A program made the position numbers and the translations under genes. A stretch of DNA of 64,000 nucleotides. Source: Peteryoungia ipomoeae. Its GTDB lineage: Bacteria > Pseudomonadota > Alphaproteobacteria > Rhizobiales > Rhizobiaceae. Position 1 is the first letter of the stretch. Every line of letters starts with the position of its first letter. Under the pieces are notes generated by a model. That model was not told the DNA's origin. It ran no database searches and saw only the letters and a list, made by a program, of their open reading frames with translations. The DNA lies in NCBI RefSeq assembly GCF_004912165.1, contig NZ_STGV01000001.1:1116001-1180000 (forward strand). Direction: 5' to 3'. Below, piece after piece: positions 8,171 to 17,968 of the stretch.

Positions 8171-10291
8171 TTAGGCTACGCGTTCTCTCCGGACATCACG
8201 ATCGCGCCTTCCACTCTGATGGGTGAGGCGGAACGTGCCGACAAGCTGGCGCAGGCTTGCTGCCTGGTCCTCGAGCCCCGAGGCCGCCAACTGATTGCGC
8301 TCGACGAGCGCCGCATTCTGCTGGGTGACCTGATCCAGCCCCGACACCGCCTCGTTGACATTGGCAATGGCTGCGCTCTGTTCCTGGGCGCCCGATGCAA
8401 TCTGCTCCATGTGCTGCTGGATGCCGAGGATTTCGCGCTCGATCTCGCCGAGCGCTCGACCGGTATCGCGTACGTAGCGGGCGCCACCCGTAACCTCTTC
8501 GGCCGAATGCTGGATGAGCTGCTTGATATCCTTTGCAGCACTGGCGGAACGCTGCGCAAGCTCGCGGACTTCGTGGGCCACGACCGCGAACCCCTTGCCG
8601 GCTTCGCCCGCCCGTGCTGCCTCGACGCCAGCATTCAGCGCAAGCAGGTTGGTCTGGAAAGCGATCTCGTCGATGACCCCGATGATGCTTGAAATGCTGC
8701 GCGAAGATTGCTCGATGCGCTGCATGGCATCCACGGCACTGGTTACCAGCGTGCCCGTATCCTGAATGCTGGCATTGACGGTTCGCACCGCCGTGCGGGC
8801 CTCATGGCTGAGGGACGCCGAATGACGGACATTGTCGGCAATCTGACCAAGGGCGGCTGCCGTTTCTTCCAGCGCCGAAGCCTGTCGCATCGTGCGCTCG
8901 GACAGATCGCCTGCCTCCGCGCTGATGTCGCGGCTGCCTTCGTCAATTGCACGGCTGGCACCGTCGATCGCACCGAGAAGCTCGCTCAGGCGGGCCACGG
9001 TCTGGTTGAGATCATGGCGCAGCCCTTCGAACTCCTCGGAGAAAGCGGTGCCGAGCGAAATTGTCAGATCACCGGCGGCCAGCCCCTGCAAGCCCGCAGC
9101 CAGGCCTGCCGTGGCCTGCTCTAGACGCTGGCGCGCCTCTGCCTCTGCCCTCTGCTGCACCGCTTCCCGCTCGGCAAGCGAAGCCTCGCGCAAAGCCTCT
9201 GCTTCCATTTCCAGTCGCTTTCGCTCGATTGCGGATTGGCGGAAGATCTCGATGGCGCGGACCATCTGGCCGAACTCGTTGGGCTGATCGAGATGTGCGA
9301 CCGCGTTCTGCGTATCGCCTTCCGCGAGGCGACGCATTGCCTGCGTGATCGCGGAGAGTGGGCGGCTGATCGAGCGGCCGATCAACCATACGGCCAACAG
9401 GATCAGCACCACGACGGCGGCGACCACGCCAATCGCCAGCTGCTCGCTTTCGGCGCGGCTGACGGCAATGTCGGACTGGGCCTTCGCCAGGGACGTATTG
9501 ATTGCCTCGGCCTCGGCTGCCAACCCCTCCTCTGCCTTTGTGCCTGCCAGGCTGAGGGCCTGACGCGCAGCCGCACGCTTCAATCCGGCTTGCGCATAAA
9601 GCTTGAAGGCGACGACATACATGTCGAGTGCCTGAGCTACCTTCATGCGTTGCGCGCCCGGCGGATAGGTCGCCTTCAGATGATCCTTGAAGGACGGAAT
9701 TTCGGCGTGGAACCGGTCAAGCGTCGAGGCATTGCCCCACAGCATGAAGTCTTTCTCATGCCCTCTCAGCGTCAGCATGCTGGCGCGAAGGTCGCTATTC
9801 TGAGCCGCATGCGTCAGGGTTTGTACCTTGTCGACGGCGCTTTGCATGGCTCCCTGGAGCCCCTGATCCGGCGAAAAGCCAATTTCCTGACTGGCGGATA
9901 ACAGCGCGGCAAAAGCTGCCGAATAGTCGACGATACTGGCAGCCAGCGCTGCGCCGGAAGCGGAATCGTGACCTTCCAGTCCGGCAAGGTCGGGCATGAT
10001 GGCGCTAAACTTCTCCTCGGCTGCTGCGGTCGCCGCCGTGAAGGGCGCGGCCGATGCTTCCGAGGGGCTGGCATTGAAACGCTCCGCGGCCAGATCGGCC
10101 TGCCGGAGTTGCGTGCGCACGTCAGACACATGATCGATCAGAGCCTGATAACGCCCCTCCGTCAGTCCGAAGGCAGCCTCGGATCGGGCCTGCGCAACAT
10201 AAATGATCGCAATCGTGGCCATGCCGGCAAGCGACAGCATGCCGAGGATGAGAAGCCGTCTGGCGATATCGAGGTGGGGGAAAAACAACAT
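8171..10291 (-). CDS. Methyl-accepting chemotaxis protein with HBM-like sensor
   Basis: A 706-residue chemoreceptor. Membrane helices lie at about 13-32 and 285-306, bracketing a helical periplasmic domain of about 250 residues. RGHEKDFMLWGN in that domain resembles the signature of HBM (helical bimodular) sensors, which bind small organic acids in characterised members; the ligand here is unknown. HAMP follows the second helix (from 307), with a second HAMP-like unit near 385-445. The signalling tip is intact ([20 protein letters not shown], with [11 protein letters not shown] after it). The C-terminus (RDVRRERVA) lacks the NWETF-type CheR/CheB tether. It lies alone, without che genes nearby. 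Confidence 0.93.
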   Translation of the reverse strand: MLFFPHLDIARRLLILGMLSLAGMATIAIIYVAQARSEAAFGLTEGRYQALIDHVSDVRTQLRQADLAAERFNASPSEASAAPFTAATAAAEEKFSAIMPDLAGLEGHDSASGAALAASIVDYSAAFAALLSASQEIGFSPDQGLQGAMQSAVDKVQTLTHAAQNSDLRASMLTLRGHEKDFMLWGNASTLDRFHAEIPSFKDHLKATYPPGAQRMKVAQALDMYVVAFKLYAQAGLKRAAARQALSLAGTKAEEGLAAEAEAINTSLAKAQSDIAVSRAESEQLAIGVVAAVVVLILLAVWLIGRSISRPLSAITQAMRRLAEGDTQNAVAHLDQPNEFGQMVRAIEIFRQSAIERKRLEMEAEALREASLAEREAVQQRAEAEARQRLEQATAGLAAGLQGLAAGDLTISLGTAFSEEFEGLRHDLNQTVARLSELLGAIDGASRAIDEGSRDISAEAGDLSERTMRQASALEETAAALGQIADNVRHSASLSHEARTAVRTVNASIQDTGTLVTSAVDAMQRIEQSSRSISSIIGVIDEIAFQTNLLALNAGVEAARAGEAGKGFAVVAHEVRELAQRSASAAKDIKQLIQHSAEEVTGGARYVRDTGRALGEIEREILGIQQHMEQIASGAQEQSAAIANVNEAVSGLDQVTQQNAALVERNQLAASGLEDQAASLRQLVGTFRLTHQSGRRDRDVRRERVA

Positions 10292-10433
10292 GGGAGCCTC
10301 GGTGAACTAGCAATGGCTCCGTGATGCTGTCCGGCTCTTAATGGATGATAAATGTTATATGACACTACGATGAAATCAGCGCGGTAAGCGCCACCCACCC
10401 TCAGTATTCACAGATCGCTCGCTGTCGCGGAAC

Positions 10434-10460
10434 AAAAAAGCGCCGCGGAAACCGCGGCGC
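10434..10460 (-). terminator. Rho-independent terminator of aspS
   Basis: GCGCCGCGG (10440-10448) and CCGCGGCGC (10452-10460) form a perfect 9-bp stem with a 3-base loop. On the minus strand it is followed by six T residues (10434-10439). It sits 35 bases past the aspS stop codon and separates it from the downstream chemoreceptor gene. Confidence 0.85.
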
Positions 10461-10495
10461 CTGGAATTTGTTCACCCTGATGGTGGGAAACGCAA

Positions 10496-12286
10496 TCAGT
10501 CCTTCTTGGGCTGCGGCACGACGCGCAGCGCAAGCTCGCGCAACTGGGTCGGCGTAGCCGGCGAAGGCGCGCCCATCAGCAAATCCTGGGCCTGCTGGTT
10601 CATCGGGAAGATCGAGATTTCGCGCAGGTTCTTCGCACCGACGAGCAGCATGACGACGCGGTCGACGCCGAAGGCGCAACCGCCGTGCGGGGGCGCACCA
10701 TACTGGAAGGCACGGTAGAGACCGCCGAAGCGCTCTTCCACGTCCTGCTGGCTCAAGCCCACCTTTTCGAAGGCCTTGACCATCAGTTCCGGCGACTGGT
10801 TACGGATCGAGCCCGAAGCGATTTCGAAGCCGTTACAGACCGCGTCATACTGGTAGGCCTTCAGCGTCAGCGGATCCTGGCTCTCAAGCGCTTCCATGCC
10901 GCCCTGCGGCATCGAGAAGGGGTTGTGGGCGAAATCGATCTTCTTTTCTTCCTCGCTCCATTCGTAGAACGGGAAGTCGACGATCCAGCACATTTCGAAG
11001 CGGTCGCGGTCGACGAGGTTCAGTTCCTCGCCGGCGCGGGTGCGGGCTTCGCCGGCAAACTTGTAGAACTTCGACGGCTCGCCTGCCACGAAGAAGCAGG
11101 CATCGCCGGCTTCGAGGCCGAGCTGCTGGCGGATCGCTTCCGTGCGCTCTTCGCCGATGTTCTTGGCGAGCGGACCGGAACCGGCGATCTTGCCGTCCTC
11201 TTCCTTCCAGAAGATGTAGCCGAGACCCGGCTGGCCCTGCCCTTGCGCCCAGGCATTCATGCGGTCGCAGAATGCGCGGGAGCCACCCGTCTTGGCCGGG
11301 ATCGCCCAGATCTCGACCTTCGGGTTGGAGGCGATCATGCCGGCGAAGACCTTGAAGCCCGAATCGCGGAAGTGGTCGGTGACACCTTCCATGACGATCG
11401 GGTTGCGCAGGTCCGGCTTGTCGGAGCCATATTTGCGGATCGCTTCATCATAGGGAATGCGCGGCCAGACCTTGGTGACCGGCTTGCCTTCGGCGAACTG
11501 CTCGAAAACCGACGTCATCATCGGTTCCATTGTCTGCCAGACGTCTTCCTGGGTGACGAAGCTCATCTCGACGTCGAGCTGGTAGAATTCGCCCGGCAGG
11601 CGGTCGGCGCGCGGGTCTTCGTCACGGAAGCACGGCGCGATCTGGAAGTAGCGGTCGAAACCGGCAACCATCAACAGCTGCTTGTACTGCTGCGGCGCCT
11701 GGGGCAGCGCGAAGAACTGGCCTTCATGGATACGCGAGGGAACCAGGAAGTCGCGAGCGCCTTCCGGCGAGGAAGCGGTCAGGATCGGCGTGGTGTATTC
11801 GGCAAAGCCGGCATCGCCCATGCCCTTGCGCATGGCCGAGACGATCTGCGTGCGCTTGACGATGTTCTTGTGCAGGGTTTCGCGACGCAGGTCGAGGAAG
11901 CGATACTTCAGGCGCACGTCTTCCGGATAGTCCGGCTCGCCGAAGACCGGCAGCGGCAGTTCCTTGGCAGCGCCAAGAACTTCGATCTCCTGCGCGTAGA
12001 GTTCGATTTCGCCGGTTGCCATCGTCTTGTTGACGGTGTCTTCCGTACGCGCCTTGACGAGGCCATCGATGCGGATGACCCATTCGCCGCGCACGGTTTC
12101 GGCCAGCTTGAAGGCCGGGCTGTCCGGATCGGCCACGACCTGGGTGATGCCGTAATGGTCGCGAAGGTCGATGAACAGAACGCCGCCATGGTCACGGACG
12201 CGATGGACCCAGCCGGACAGGCGGACGGTCGATCCGACGTCGGACTTGCGAAGAGCGGCACAGGTGTGGCTGCGGTAACGATGCAT
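10496..12286 (-). CDS. aspS: Aspartyl-tRNA synthetase
   Basis: This 596-residue class II synthetase charges tRNA-Asp. It has the bacterial layout: an N-terminal OB-fold anticodon-binding domain ([20 protein letters not shown], about 20-40), the catalytic core with motif 2 ([19 protein letters not shown], about 220-240), a bacterial insertion domain, and motif 3 ([15 protein letters not shown]) near the C-terminus. Length is typical for bacterial AspRS. Many alphaproteobacteria lack AsnRS and use a non-discriminating AspRS with GatCAB, but specificity cannot be read by eye. It starts at [10 protein letters not shown], 288 bases from the divergent MFS gene. Confidence 0.97.
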   Translation of the reverse strand: MHRYRSHTCAALRKSDVGSTVRLSGWVHRVRDHGGVLFIDLRDHYGITQVVADPDSPAFKLAETVRGEWVIRIDGLVKARTEDTVNKTMATGEIELYAQEIEVLGAAKELPLPVFGEPDYPEDVRLKYRFLDLRRETLHKNIVKRTQIVSAMRKGMGDAGFAEYTTPILTASSPEGARDFLVPSRIHEGQFFALPQAPQQYKQLLMVAGFDRYFQIAPCFRDEDPRADRLPGEFYQLDVEMSFVTQEDVWQTMEPMMTSVFEQFAEGKPVTKVWPRIPYDEAIRKYGSDKPDLRNPIVMEGVTDHFRDSGFKVFAGMIASNPKVEIWAIPAKTGGSRAFCDRMNAWAQGQGQPGLGYIFWKEEDGKIAGSGPLAKNIGEERTEAIRQQLGLEAGDACFFVAGEPSKFYKFAGEARTRAGEELNLVDRDRFEMCWIVDFPFYEWSEEEKKIDFAHNPFSMPQGGMEALESQDPLTLKAYQYDAVCNGFEIASGSIRNQSPELMVKAFEKVGLSQQDVEERFGGLYRAFQYGAPPHGGCAFGVDRVVMLLVGAKNLREISIFPMNQQAQDLLMGAPSPATPTQLRELALRVVPQPKKD

Positions 12287-12574
12287 GGTCAGGTATCCCG
12301 ATAAATGACAGCCGGAAAGGCGCTTCTAGGAGCAGCGGACGGCCATAGAAAATCGGGCGGAAAAGCGCATGGCCCGCCTGATTTGTCAAGGCTGAAGGCG
12401 AAATCGTGGACGGTGCGGTCGCATCAGTGCGCCCTCGCCGGTCTTTGCCCATCATTTCCCGTGATGCGCCCATTCAATGCTTTCACTGTTGTCTACCGGG
12501 CAACCAACCTAATGTCCGCTGACGACGGGTCGTGACCAACAGCCTGCGACCGCCTTTTGCCAGAAGCAACCCCG

Positions 12575-13813
12575 ATGCACACTATCCGCCCGCTCATTCC
12601 TCTTCTGCTGACCGCCGGCATCCTGATTGGCGGCAATGGCCTTCAGGGAACCTTCATCTCGCTGCGCGGCATCGAGGAAGGCTTCAGCACCTCCGTCATC
12701 GGGCTTGTCGGCACCGGCTATTTCATCGGCTTCGTCATCGGCTGCGTCTACGTGACCAAGATCATGCGGGCGATCGGCCATATCCGGACCTTCTCGGCGC
12801 TTGCGGCCATCGCATCGGCAGCTTCGATCATGATGGTGCTGTTGATCGATCCTCTCTCCTGGTTCCTGATGCGGCTCGTGCAGGGGATCTGCTTCGCCGG
12901 TCTGTTCGCTGTTGTCGAAAGCTGGCTCAACGCCCGGGTCACCAACGCCACGCGGGCGCGCACGCTTTCCGTCTACCGCTTCGTCGATCTCGGCTCGGTG
13001 ACGGCGGCGCAGTACATGATCCCGCTATTCGGCGTGAGCGGCTTTGACCTGTTTGCCATCATCGCCATGGCGCTGTCGCTTTCGCTGGTGCCGATCTCCT
13101 TTGCCGACAAGACAAGCCCCGAGCCGCCCAAGGAGGTCAAATTCGATATCCGGGTGCTCTGGTCCGTCTCGCCGCTCGCGACGGTCGGATGCATCGTCAT
13201 CGGGCTCAGCAATTCCAGCTTCCGCTCGCTCGGCCCCATCTATTCGGATGGGATCGGCATGTCCGTGACCTCGATCGCCACCTTCATGAGCATCGGCATC
13301 TTCGCCGGCATCGTGCTGCAATATCCACTCGGTCACTACTCCGACAAGCTCGACCGGCGCTTCGTGATGCTGTTTGCCACGCTTGGCGCCACGGTCGCCG
13401 CAGGCTTTCTCGCCTTCTTCGCAGGCGATAGCCAGCTCGCCAATTTCATCGGCATTTTCCTCTTCGGCGCCTTCGCCTTACCGCTCTATTCCCTATGCTC
13501 GGCCCATGCCAATGATCACGCAGCACCCGGCCAGCATGCCCTGGTGTCCGCAGGCACCCTGTTCTTCTGGTCCGTCGGTGCCGTTATCGGCCCATTGATT
13601 GCCTCCTTCCTGATGGACGCCTTCGGGCCGCACGCGCTTTTCTCCTATGTCGTCGTCGTCTTCGTCTTTTTCGCTGCCTACACCATTGCCCGCATCTTCC
13701 TGCGCGACGCCGTGCCGGCGGAGAGCAGACGCATGCGGTTTCGCAGCCTGCTGCGCACCTCGACCTTCTTCAGCAAGCTCGCGACTCCTCCGAGCGAAAA
13801 AGATGGCGGCTGA
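12575..13813 (+). CDS. MFS transporter (YcaD-like)
   Basis: A 412-residue integral membrane protein with about 12 hydrophobic helices in two halves, as in the major facilitator superfamily. The loop between helices 2 and 3 (VTKIMRAIGHIRTFS) and the helix-5 region (GICFAGLFAVVESWLNARV) recall the YcaD-like subgroup, whose substrates are unknown. The C-terminal 35 residues are basic and cytoplasmic. The ATG at 12575 is preferred; an in-frame TTG lies six codons upstream. No partner gene suggests the cargo. It is divergent from aspS. Confidence 0.85.
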   Translation: MHTIRPLIPLLLTAGILIGGNGLQGTFISLRGIEEGFSTSVIGLVGTGYFIGFVIGCVYVTKIMRAIGHIRTFSALAAIASAASIMMVLLIDPLSWFLMRLVQGICFAGLFAVVESWLNARVTNATRARTLSVYRFVDLGSVTAAQYMIPLFGVSGFDLFAIIAMALSLSLVPISFADKTSPEPPKEVKFDIRVLWSVSPLATVGCIVIGLSNSSFRSLGPIYSDGIGMSVTSIATFMSIGIFAGIVLQYPLGHYSDKLDRRFVMLFATLGATVAAGFLAFFAGDSQLANFIGIFLFGAFALPLYSLCSAHANDHAAPGQHALVSAGTLFFWSVGAVIGPLIASFLMDAFGPHALFSYVVVVFVFFAAYTIARIFLRDAVPAESRRMRFRSLLRTSTFFSKLATPPSEKDGG

Positions 13814-13914
13814 AATGCGGTTTGTCAGGAATGATGCCGGAAGTACAGAACCGGGCTATTGCTGATCGGCAATCTCAACTTTAAGAACAGGGTGACCAGC
13901 GAGAGTTTTCGATC

Positions 13915-15324
13915 GTGACCCTTTTCACAAGACGCACAATGTTGAAGTCCGCCGCCGTGGTTGGGGCCTACGGCGCCGGCCTTGCGGTGATGCCGCGGCT
14001 CAACCAAGCGCGTGCTGCACCAGAACCAATCGAGATTAACGCCTTCACGGACGCTGTTATGCTCGACGGCAAACAGCAGACCCGCGGCGTGATGCGATAT
14101 GCGTTTTCCGGGCAGGCATCAGGTGATCCGCAGCCGCCAGTGCTCAGGGCGCGGCGTGGAGAGCCCTTCGCAGCGCGGCTCCTTAACCGCCTCGACGAGC
14201 CAACCACCTTGCACTGGCATGGCATCCGCCTGCCAAACAGCCAGGACGGCGTGCCCTTCGTGACGCAGCCCTATGTCTATCCAGGCGACACTTACGACTA
14301 TGCCTTCGCGCCGCCGGATGCCGGGACCTTCTGGTATCACCCGCATTGCAACACGCTGACGCAGATGGGCCAAGGTCTCGCCGGCGTTCTGGTGGTGGAA
14401 GACGCGCGCGATCCGACGTTCGACGGCGAGGTGGTGCTCAATCTGCGCGATTTCCGTCTTGGCGGCGACGGGCAGTTCATTGAGCAGTTCAAGCCACGCG
14501 ATGCAGCCAAGACCGGCACCTTCGGCACGCTGCGCACCGCCAACTGGCAGCGCGAGCCGCGCTACGACGTGCCGGCCGGTGGGCTGGTTCGCCTGCGCAT
14601 CCTGGCGGCCGATGTGACGCGGCTCTACAATTTGCGTCTTTCTGGCGCGCAGGCTGAGATCATCGCCTTCGACGGACATCCGGTGCCGCAGCGCATGGCG
14701 CTCGACATGGCGGTCGTGGCGCCCGGCCAACGGCTCGATCTTGCGGTTCGCGTTGCGGATGCCGAAGGGATGGAGATGGTGCTGGAGGACATCAGGCCTT
14801 CGACGCCGAAAGTCGTCGCACGGCTCCGCGCCGTCGGCTCCTCGCTCAAGCGCAGTCTTGGCGATCTCGGACCATTGGCCGAAAACGCCGGTGTCGAGGC
14901 CGACCTCTCAAGCGCCACCGAAATTCCGCTGCTGCTCAGCGCAACGGCCGAGAATGCAGCGCGCGATTCGATCTGCGGCTCGATCGGCTATTCTTTCTGG
15001 GCGATCAACAAGATCCCTTATCCCGGTGACACGCCGGACCCGACCGCACCGATCGCGGAGCTGAAACTTGGCAAGACCTATCTCCTCAATCTCGAAAACG
15101 TCACGCCGCATGCCCATCCGATCCACCTGCACGGCATGAATTTCAAGGCGATCGCCTCGAACAAGCGCGCGGTCCAGCCGCTGGTATCCGACACCTATCT
15201 CGTCCTGCCGGATGAAAAGGTTCAACTCGCCCTGGTGGCCGACAATCCGGGTGACTGGGTTTTCCATTGCCACGTCATCGAACACCAGAAGACCGGCATG
15301 ACCGGCTATTTCCGGGTGAGCTGA
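13915..15324 (+). CDS. Multicopper oxidase with twin-arginine signal
   Basis: A 469-residue periplasmic oxidase that should couple one-electron substrate oxidation to O2 reduction. The N-terminus (TRRTMLKSAAVVGAYGAGL) is a twin-arginine export signal, which makes the GTG at 13915 necessary, since the next ATG would remove the arginine pair. All four copper-ligand blocks are present: LHWHGIRLPN (about 98), WYHPHCNT (about 140), HPIHLHGMNF (about 401) and FHCHVIEHQKTGM (about 450), the last supplying the type-1 Cys and an axial Met. No Met-rich insertion of the CueO type is seen. The stop codon is one base from the next gene's ATG, so the two are probably cotranscribed. The physiological substrate is unknown. 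Confidence 0.9.
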   Translation: MTLFTRRTMLKSAAVVGAYGAGLAVMPRLNQARAAPEPIEINAFTDAVMLDGKQQTRGVMRYAFSGQASGDPQPPVLRARRGEPFAARLLNRLDEPTTLHWHGIRLPNSQDGVPFVTQPYVYPGDTYDYAFAPPDAGTFWYHPHCNTLTQMGQGLAGVLVVEDARDPTFDGEVVLNLRDFRLGGDGQFIEQFKPRDAAKTGTFGTLRTANWQREPRYDVPAGGLVRLRILAADVTRLYNLRLSGAQAEIIAFDGHPVPQRMALDMAVVAPGQRLDLAVRVADAEGMEMVLEDIRPSTPKVVARLRAVGSSLKRSLGDLGPLAENAGVEADLSSATEIPLLLSATAENAARDSICGSIGYSFWAINKIPYPGDTPDPTAPIAELKLGKTYLLNLENVTPHAHPIHLHGMNFKAIASNKRAVQPLVSDTYLVLPDEKVQLALVADNPGDWVFHCHVIEHQKTGMTGYFRVS

Positions 15325-15325
15325 G

Positions 15326-16213
15326 ATGTGCCTTGCGGACACCCTGCGCATCCATGAGCCGTATCCCGGCGTGTTTGCCTATTATGACGGGAGGATCGAG
15401 GGGAAGCGCCTGCATTCCGACAAGCCCAACTGGCTCGACGACGGTGCCTACGAGCTCGGCATTGCAAGCTTTGCCATCGTCTCCGGCACCGACGCGCTGG
15501 TTTACGACACGCATATTTCCTTCGACCACGCCCGCGCGATCCGTGCGCACCTCTCGCGCCTCGGCGTCAGCAGCATTCGTGTCGTGCTCAGCCACTGGCA
15601 CACCGATCACGTGGCCGGCAATATCGGTTTCATGGACTGCCCTATCCTTTCCAACCGCCTGACCCGCGACACGCTGATCCAGAAGCGGGCCGTGCTTTGC
15701 GCCAAGGATCCGCCGATCAACCCCGTGGTCATGCCGACGGAGGTGTTCGAGGGCGAGATGCGCCTGACGGTCGGGGAGATCGAAGTGCACCTGATGCAGT
15801 TTGACATTCACAGTGCCGACGCGACCGTGCTTTTCCTGCCAGAGCTCGGCGTGCTTTTGGCCGGCGATACGGTGGAGGATACTGTCACCTTCATTTCCGA
15901 GCCTGCCGGCACCGCAAACCACATCGCCGAACTCCGGCGTTTGGCGTCCCTGCCCATTCAGCGCATCCTTCCCAATCACGGCGCCGAGACGGTGATCGCG
16001 GCGGGCGGTTACGGTCCGTCGCTGATTGACGCCACGCGCGATTATCTGAGCCGCCTTCTTTCCCGCCTCGATGATCCCACACTTGATGCGGAAAGCCTCA
16101 AGCAATTCGTTGCCGCCGACCTTGCCTCGGGCGCGATCACCTATTTTACGCCCTATGAGGCGGTACACCGCCAGAATATTGCCGTGCTTCGGGGCGCCGA
16201 ACCCGACGAATAA
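15326..16213 (+). CDS. MBL-fold metallo-hydrolase
   Basis: A 295-residue cytoplasmic-looking protein with the metallo-beta-lactamase fold. The metal-binding motif HxHxDH is SHWHTDHVAGN near residues 91-101. Further ligand positions are FDIHSADA (about 158), the bridging Asp in LLAGDTVEDT (about 178) and the late His in LPNHGAET (about 218). The set is complete for a dinuclear site, so a hydrolase is expected, but the family ranges from lactonases to thioesterases and no subgroup motif decides. It starts one base after the multicopper oxidase stop, implying translational coupling. Confidence 0.85.
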   Translation: MCLADTLRIHEPYPGVFAYYDGRIEGKRLHSDKPNWLDDGAYELGIASFAIVSGTDALVYDTHISFDHARAIRAHLSRLGVSSIRVVLSHWHTDHVAGNIGFMDCPILSNRLTRDTLIQKRAVLCAKDPPINPVVMPTEVFEGEMRLTVGEIEVHLMQFDIHSADATVLFLPELGVLLAGDTVEDTVTFISEPAGTANHIAELRRLASLPIQRILPNHGAETVIAAGGYGPSLIDATRDYLSRLLSRLDDPTLDAESLKQFVAADLASGAITYFTPYEAVHRQNIAVLRGAEPDE

Positions 16214-16328
16214 GGGAATTGCCTGATGTTAAGTCCTTCCGACCGCCTACAATGCTACCGTTCATATTGACATCGATGTCGAGAAGGGAAACTAAGGTTG
16301 ATCGTAGTTTTTCGATGACTGAGTAGAA

Positions 16329-17474
16329 ATGATCGATACCACCGCCGCGCTTGAGGAGGCCTGCCGTCTTCTCGCCCAATCCGACTTCATCACGATCGAC
16401 ACGGAATTTCTCCGCGAAACGACCTTCTGGCCGGAACTCTGTCTGATTCAGATGGCGAGCCCGGAGCACGAATACATTGTCGACCCCATGGCCAAGGGAA
16501 TCGACTTGGCGCCCTTCTTCGAGTTGATGGCGAATTCGGCAGTGACGAAGGTCTTCCACGCTGCCCGTCAGGACATCGAAATCATCTTCCATCTCGGCAA
16601 TCTGATCCCGCATCCGATCTTCGACACACAGGTTGCGGCGATGGTTTGCGGCTTTGGCGACTCGGTCTCCTATGACCAGCTCGTGCAGAAGGTGAAGAAC
16701 GTGCATATCGACAAAACCTCGCGCTTCACCGACTGGAGCCGTCGTCCCTTGTCTGAAAAGCAGCTCGACTACGCTCTGGCGGACGTCACCCATCTGCGCG
16801 ATGTTTATCTGAAGCTGAAGGGCCAGCTCGAGGCCGAAGGCCGCGCGGAATGGCTGACCGAGGAGATGGCGGTTCTCGAATCGCGCGACACCTATGATCT
16901 GCATCCCGATCAGGCCTGGCAGCGCTTGAAGATGCGGCTGCGCAAGCCGACCGAGCTTGCCGTCATGCAGCATGTCGCCGCCTGGCGCGAGCGCGAGGCC
17001 CGCTCCCGCAACGTGCCGCGCTCGCGCGTTCTGAAAGACGATGCGATCTACGAGATCGCCCAGCAGCAGCCGAAGGATACCGAGGCGCTTGGCCGCCTGC
17101 GCACCGTGCCGAAGGGCTGGGAGCGCTCCTCTTCGGGAGCCGCGATCGTCGAACAGGTCAACACCGCCCTGGCACTGCCGAAGTCGGAAATGCCGCATCT
17201 GCAGCGCCACACCCACGCGCCCGAGGGCACGCAGTCGGCAGTCGAGCTTCTGAAAGTCCTGCTGCGCCTCACCTCGGAAAAGCATGGCGTTGCCGCAAAG
17301 GTGATCGCCAACAGCGAAGACCTGGAAAAGATCGCGGCCGAAGGCGAAGCGGCCCAGGTGGCGGCCCTTCAGGGCTGGCGCAAGGAACTGTTCGGCGATC
17401 TCGCGCTGAAGCTGATCTCCGGCGGCGTCGGCCTGCGTTTCATCGACAAGCGCGTCGAAGCGGTGGAGTTCTGA
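16329..17474 (+). CDS. rnd: Ribonuclease D
   Basis: This 381-residue 3'-5' exoribonuclease trims tRNA precursors and other structured RNA. The DEDD-type exonuclease domain shows Exo I (TIDTEFLRE, about 22-30), Exo II (FHAARQDIEI) and Exo III (YALADVTHLRD, with the Tyr of the DEDDy class). An HRDC domain follows near 210-290 (AWREREARSRNVPRSRVL, with a later PKGW). Size and order match RNase D. The 115-base upstream gap has no obvious terminator. The next gene starts 3 bases after its stop codon. Confidence 0.95.
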   Translation: MIDTTAALEEACRLLAQSDFITIDTEFLRETTFWPELCLIQMASPEHEYIVDPMAKGIDLAPFFELMANSAVTKVFHAARQDIEIIFHLGNLIPHPIFDTQVAAMVCGFGDSVSYDQLVQKVKNVHIDKTSRFTDWSRRPLSEKQLDYALADVTHLRDVYLKLKGQLEAEGRAEWLTEEMAVLESRDTYDLHPDQAWQRLKMRLRKPTELAVMQHVAAWREREARSRNVPRSRVLKDDAIYEIAQQQPKDTEALGRLRTVPKGWERSSSGAAIVEQVNTALALPKSEMPHLQRHTHAPEGTQSAVELLKVLLRLTSEKHGVAAKVIANSEDLEKIAAEGEAAQVAALQGWRKELFGDLALKLISGGVGLRFIDKRVEAVEF

Positions 17475-17477
17475 TCC

Positions 17478-17960
17478 GTGTCGGCGCTTGCCCTGCGCCG
17501 CGCCACGGAGGCCGATATCCCGTTCATCATGGCGACCGAGCGCAAGCCGGGCTATCGAAAGACAGTGGGGCAGTTCGAGGATGCCGAACATCGTGCCCAC
17601 CTTGGTAACCCGGATTGGCTCTACCTTCTGCATGAAGGCATGGGCCTTGCGCTCCTCTGCGGGCTGGGCAACCGCGACGGCAATCTTTGCCTGCGCCGTT
17701 TCATGGTGACGGAACCATCGATCGGACATGGAAGCGCCCTGCTGCCGCAGGTGTTGGATCATGTCTTTGTGCAAACCTCGACCCATCGCCTGTGGCTTCA
17801 TCATGTCGAAGGCAATGAGGCAGCGGCGAGGCTCTATGCCAAGTTCGGCTTTCAGCACGAGGGCGTGGATCGGCAAGCGGGCGTGCGCGCCGATGGAACG
17901 CGCTTCAACCTTATCAATCTTTCCATCCTGCGCCCCGAATGGGCGGCGCGGCGCGCCTGA
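17478..17960 (+). CDS. GNAT family N-acetyltransferase
   Basis: A 160-residue GNAT-fold protein. The N-terminus (LALRRATEADIPFIMATER) is the usual first strand and helix. The acetyl-CoA loop region is degenerate around IGHGSALLPQVLDHVF, and RLWLHHVEGNEAAARLYAKFGF is a classic motif B, with an Asn and the tyrosine used as general acid in many relatives. The acceptor is unknown. The GTG start at 17478 is 3 bases from the rnd stop codon, and the Rsm22-like gene begins 8 bases after its end, so the three genes probably form an operon. Confidence 0.85.
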   Translation: MSALALRRATEADIPFIMATERKPGYRKTVGQFEDAEHRAHLGNPDWLYLLHEGMGLALLCGLGNRDGNLCLRRFMVTEPSIGHGSALLPQVLDHVFVQTSTHRLWLHHVEGNEAAARLYAKFGFQHEGVDRQAGVRADGTRFNLINLSILRPEWAARRA

Positions 17961-17968
17961 GGATCACG

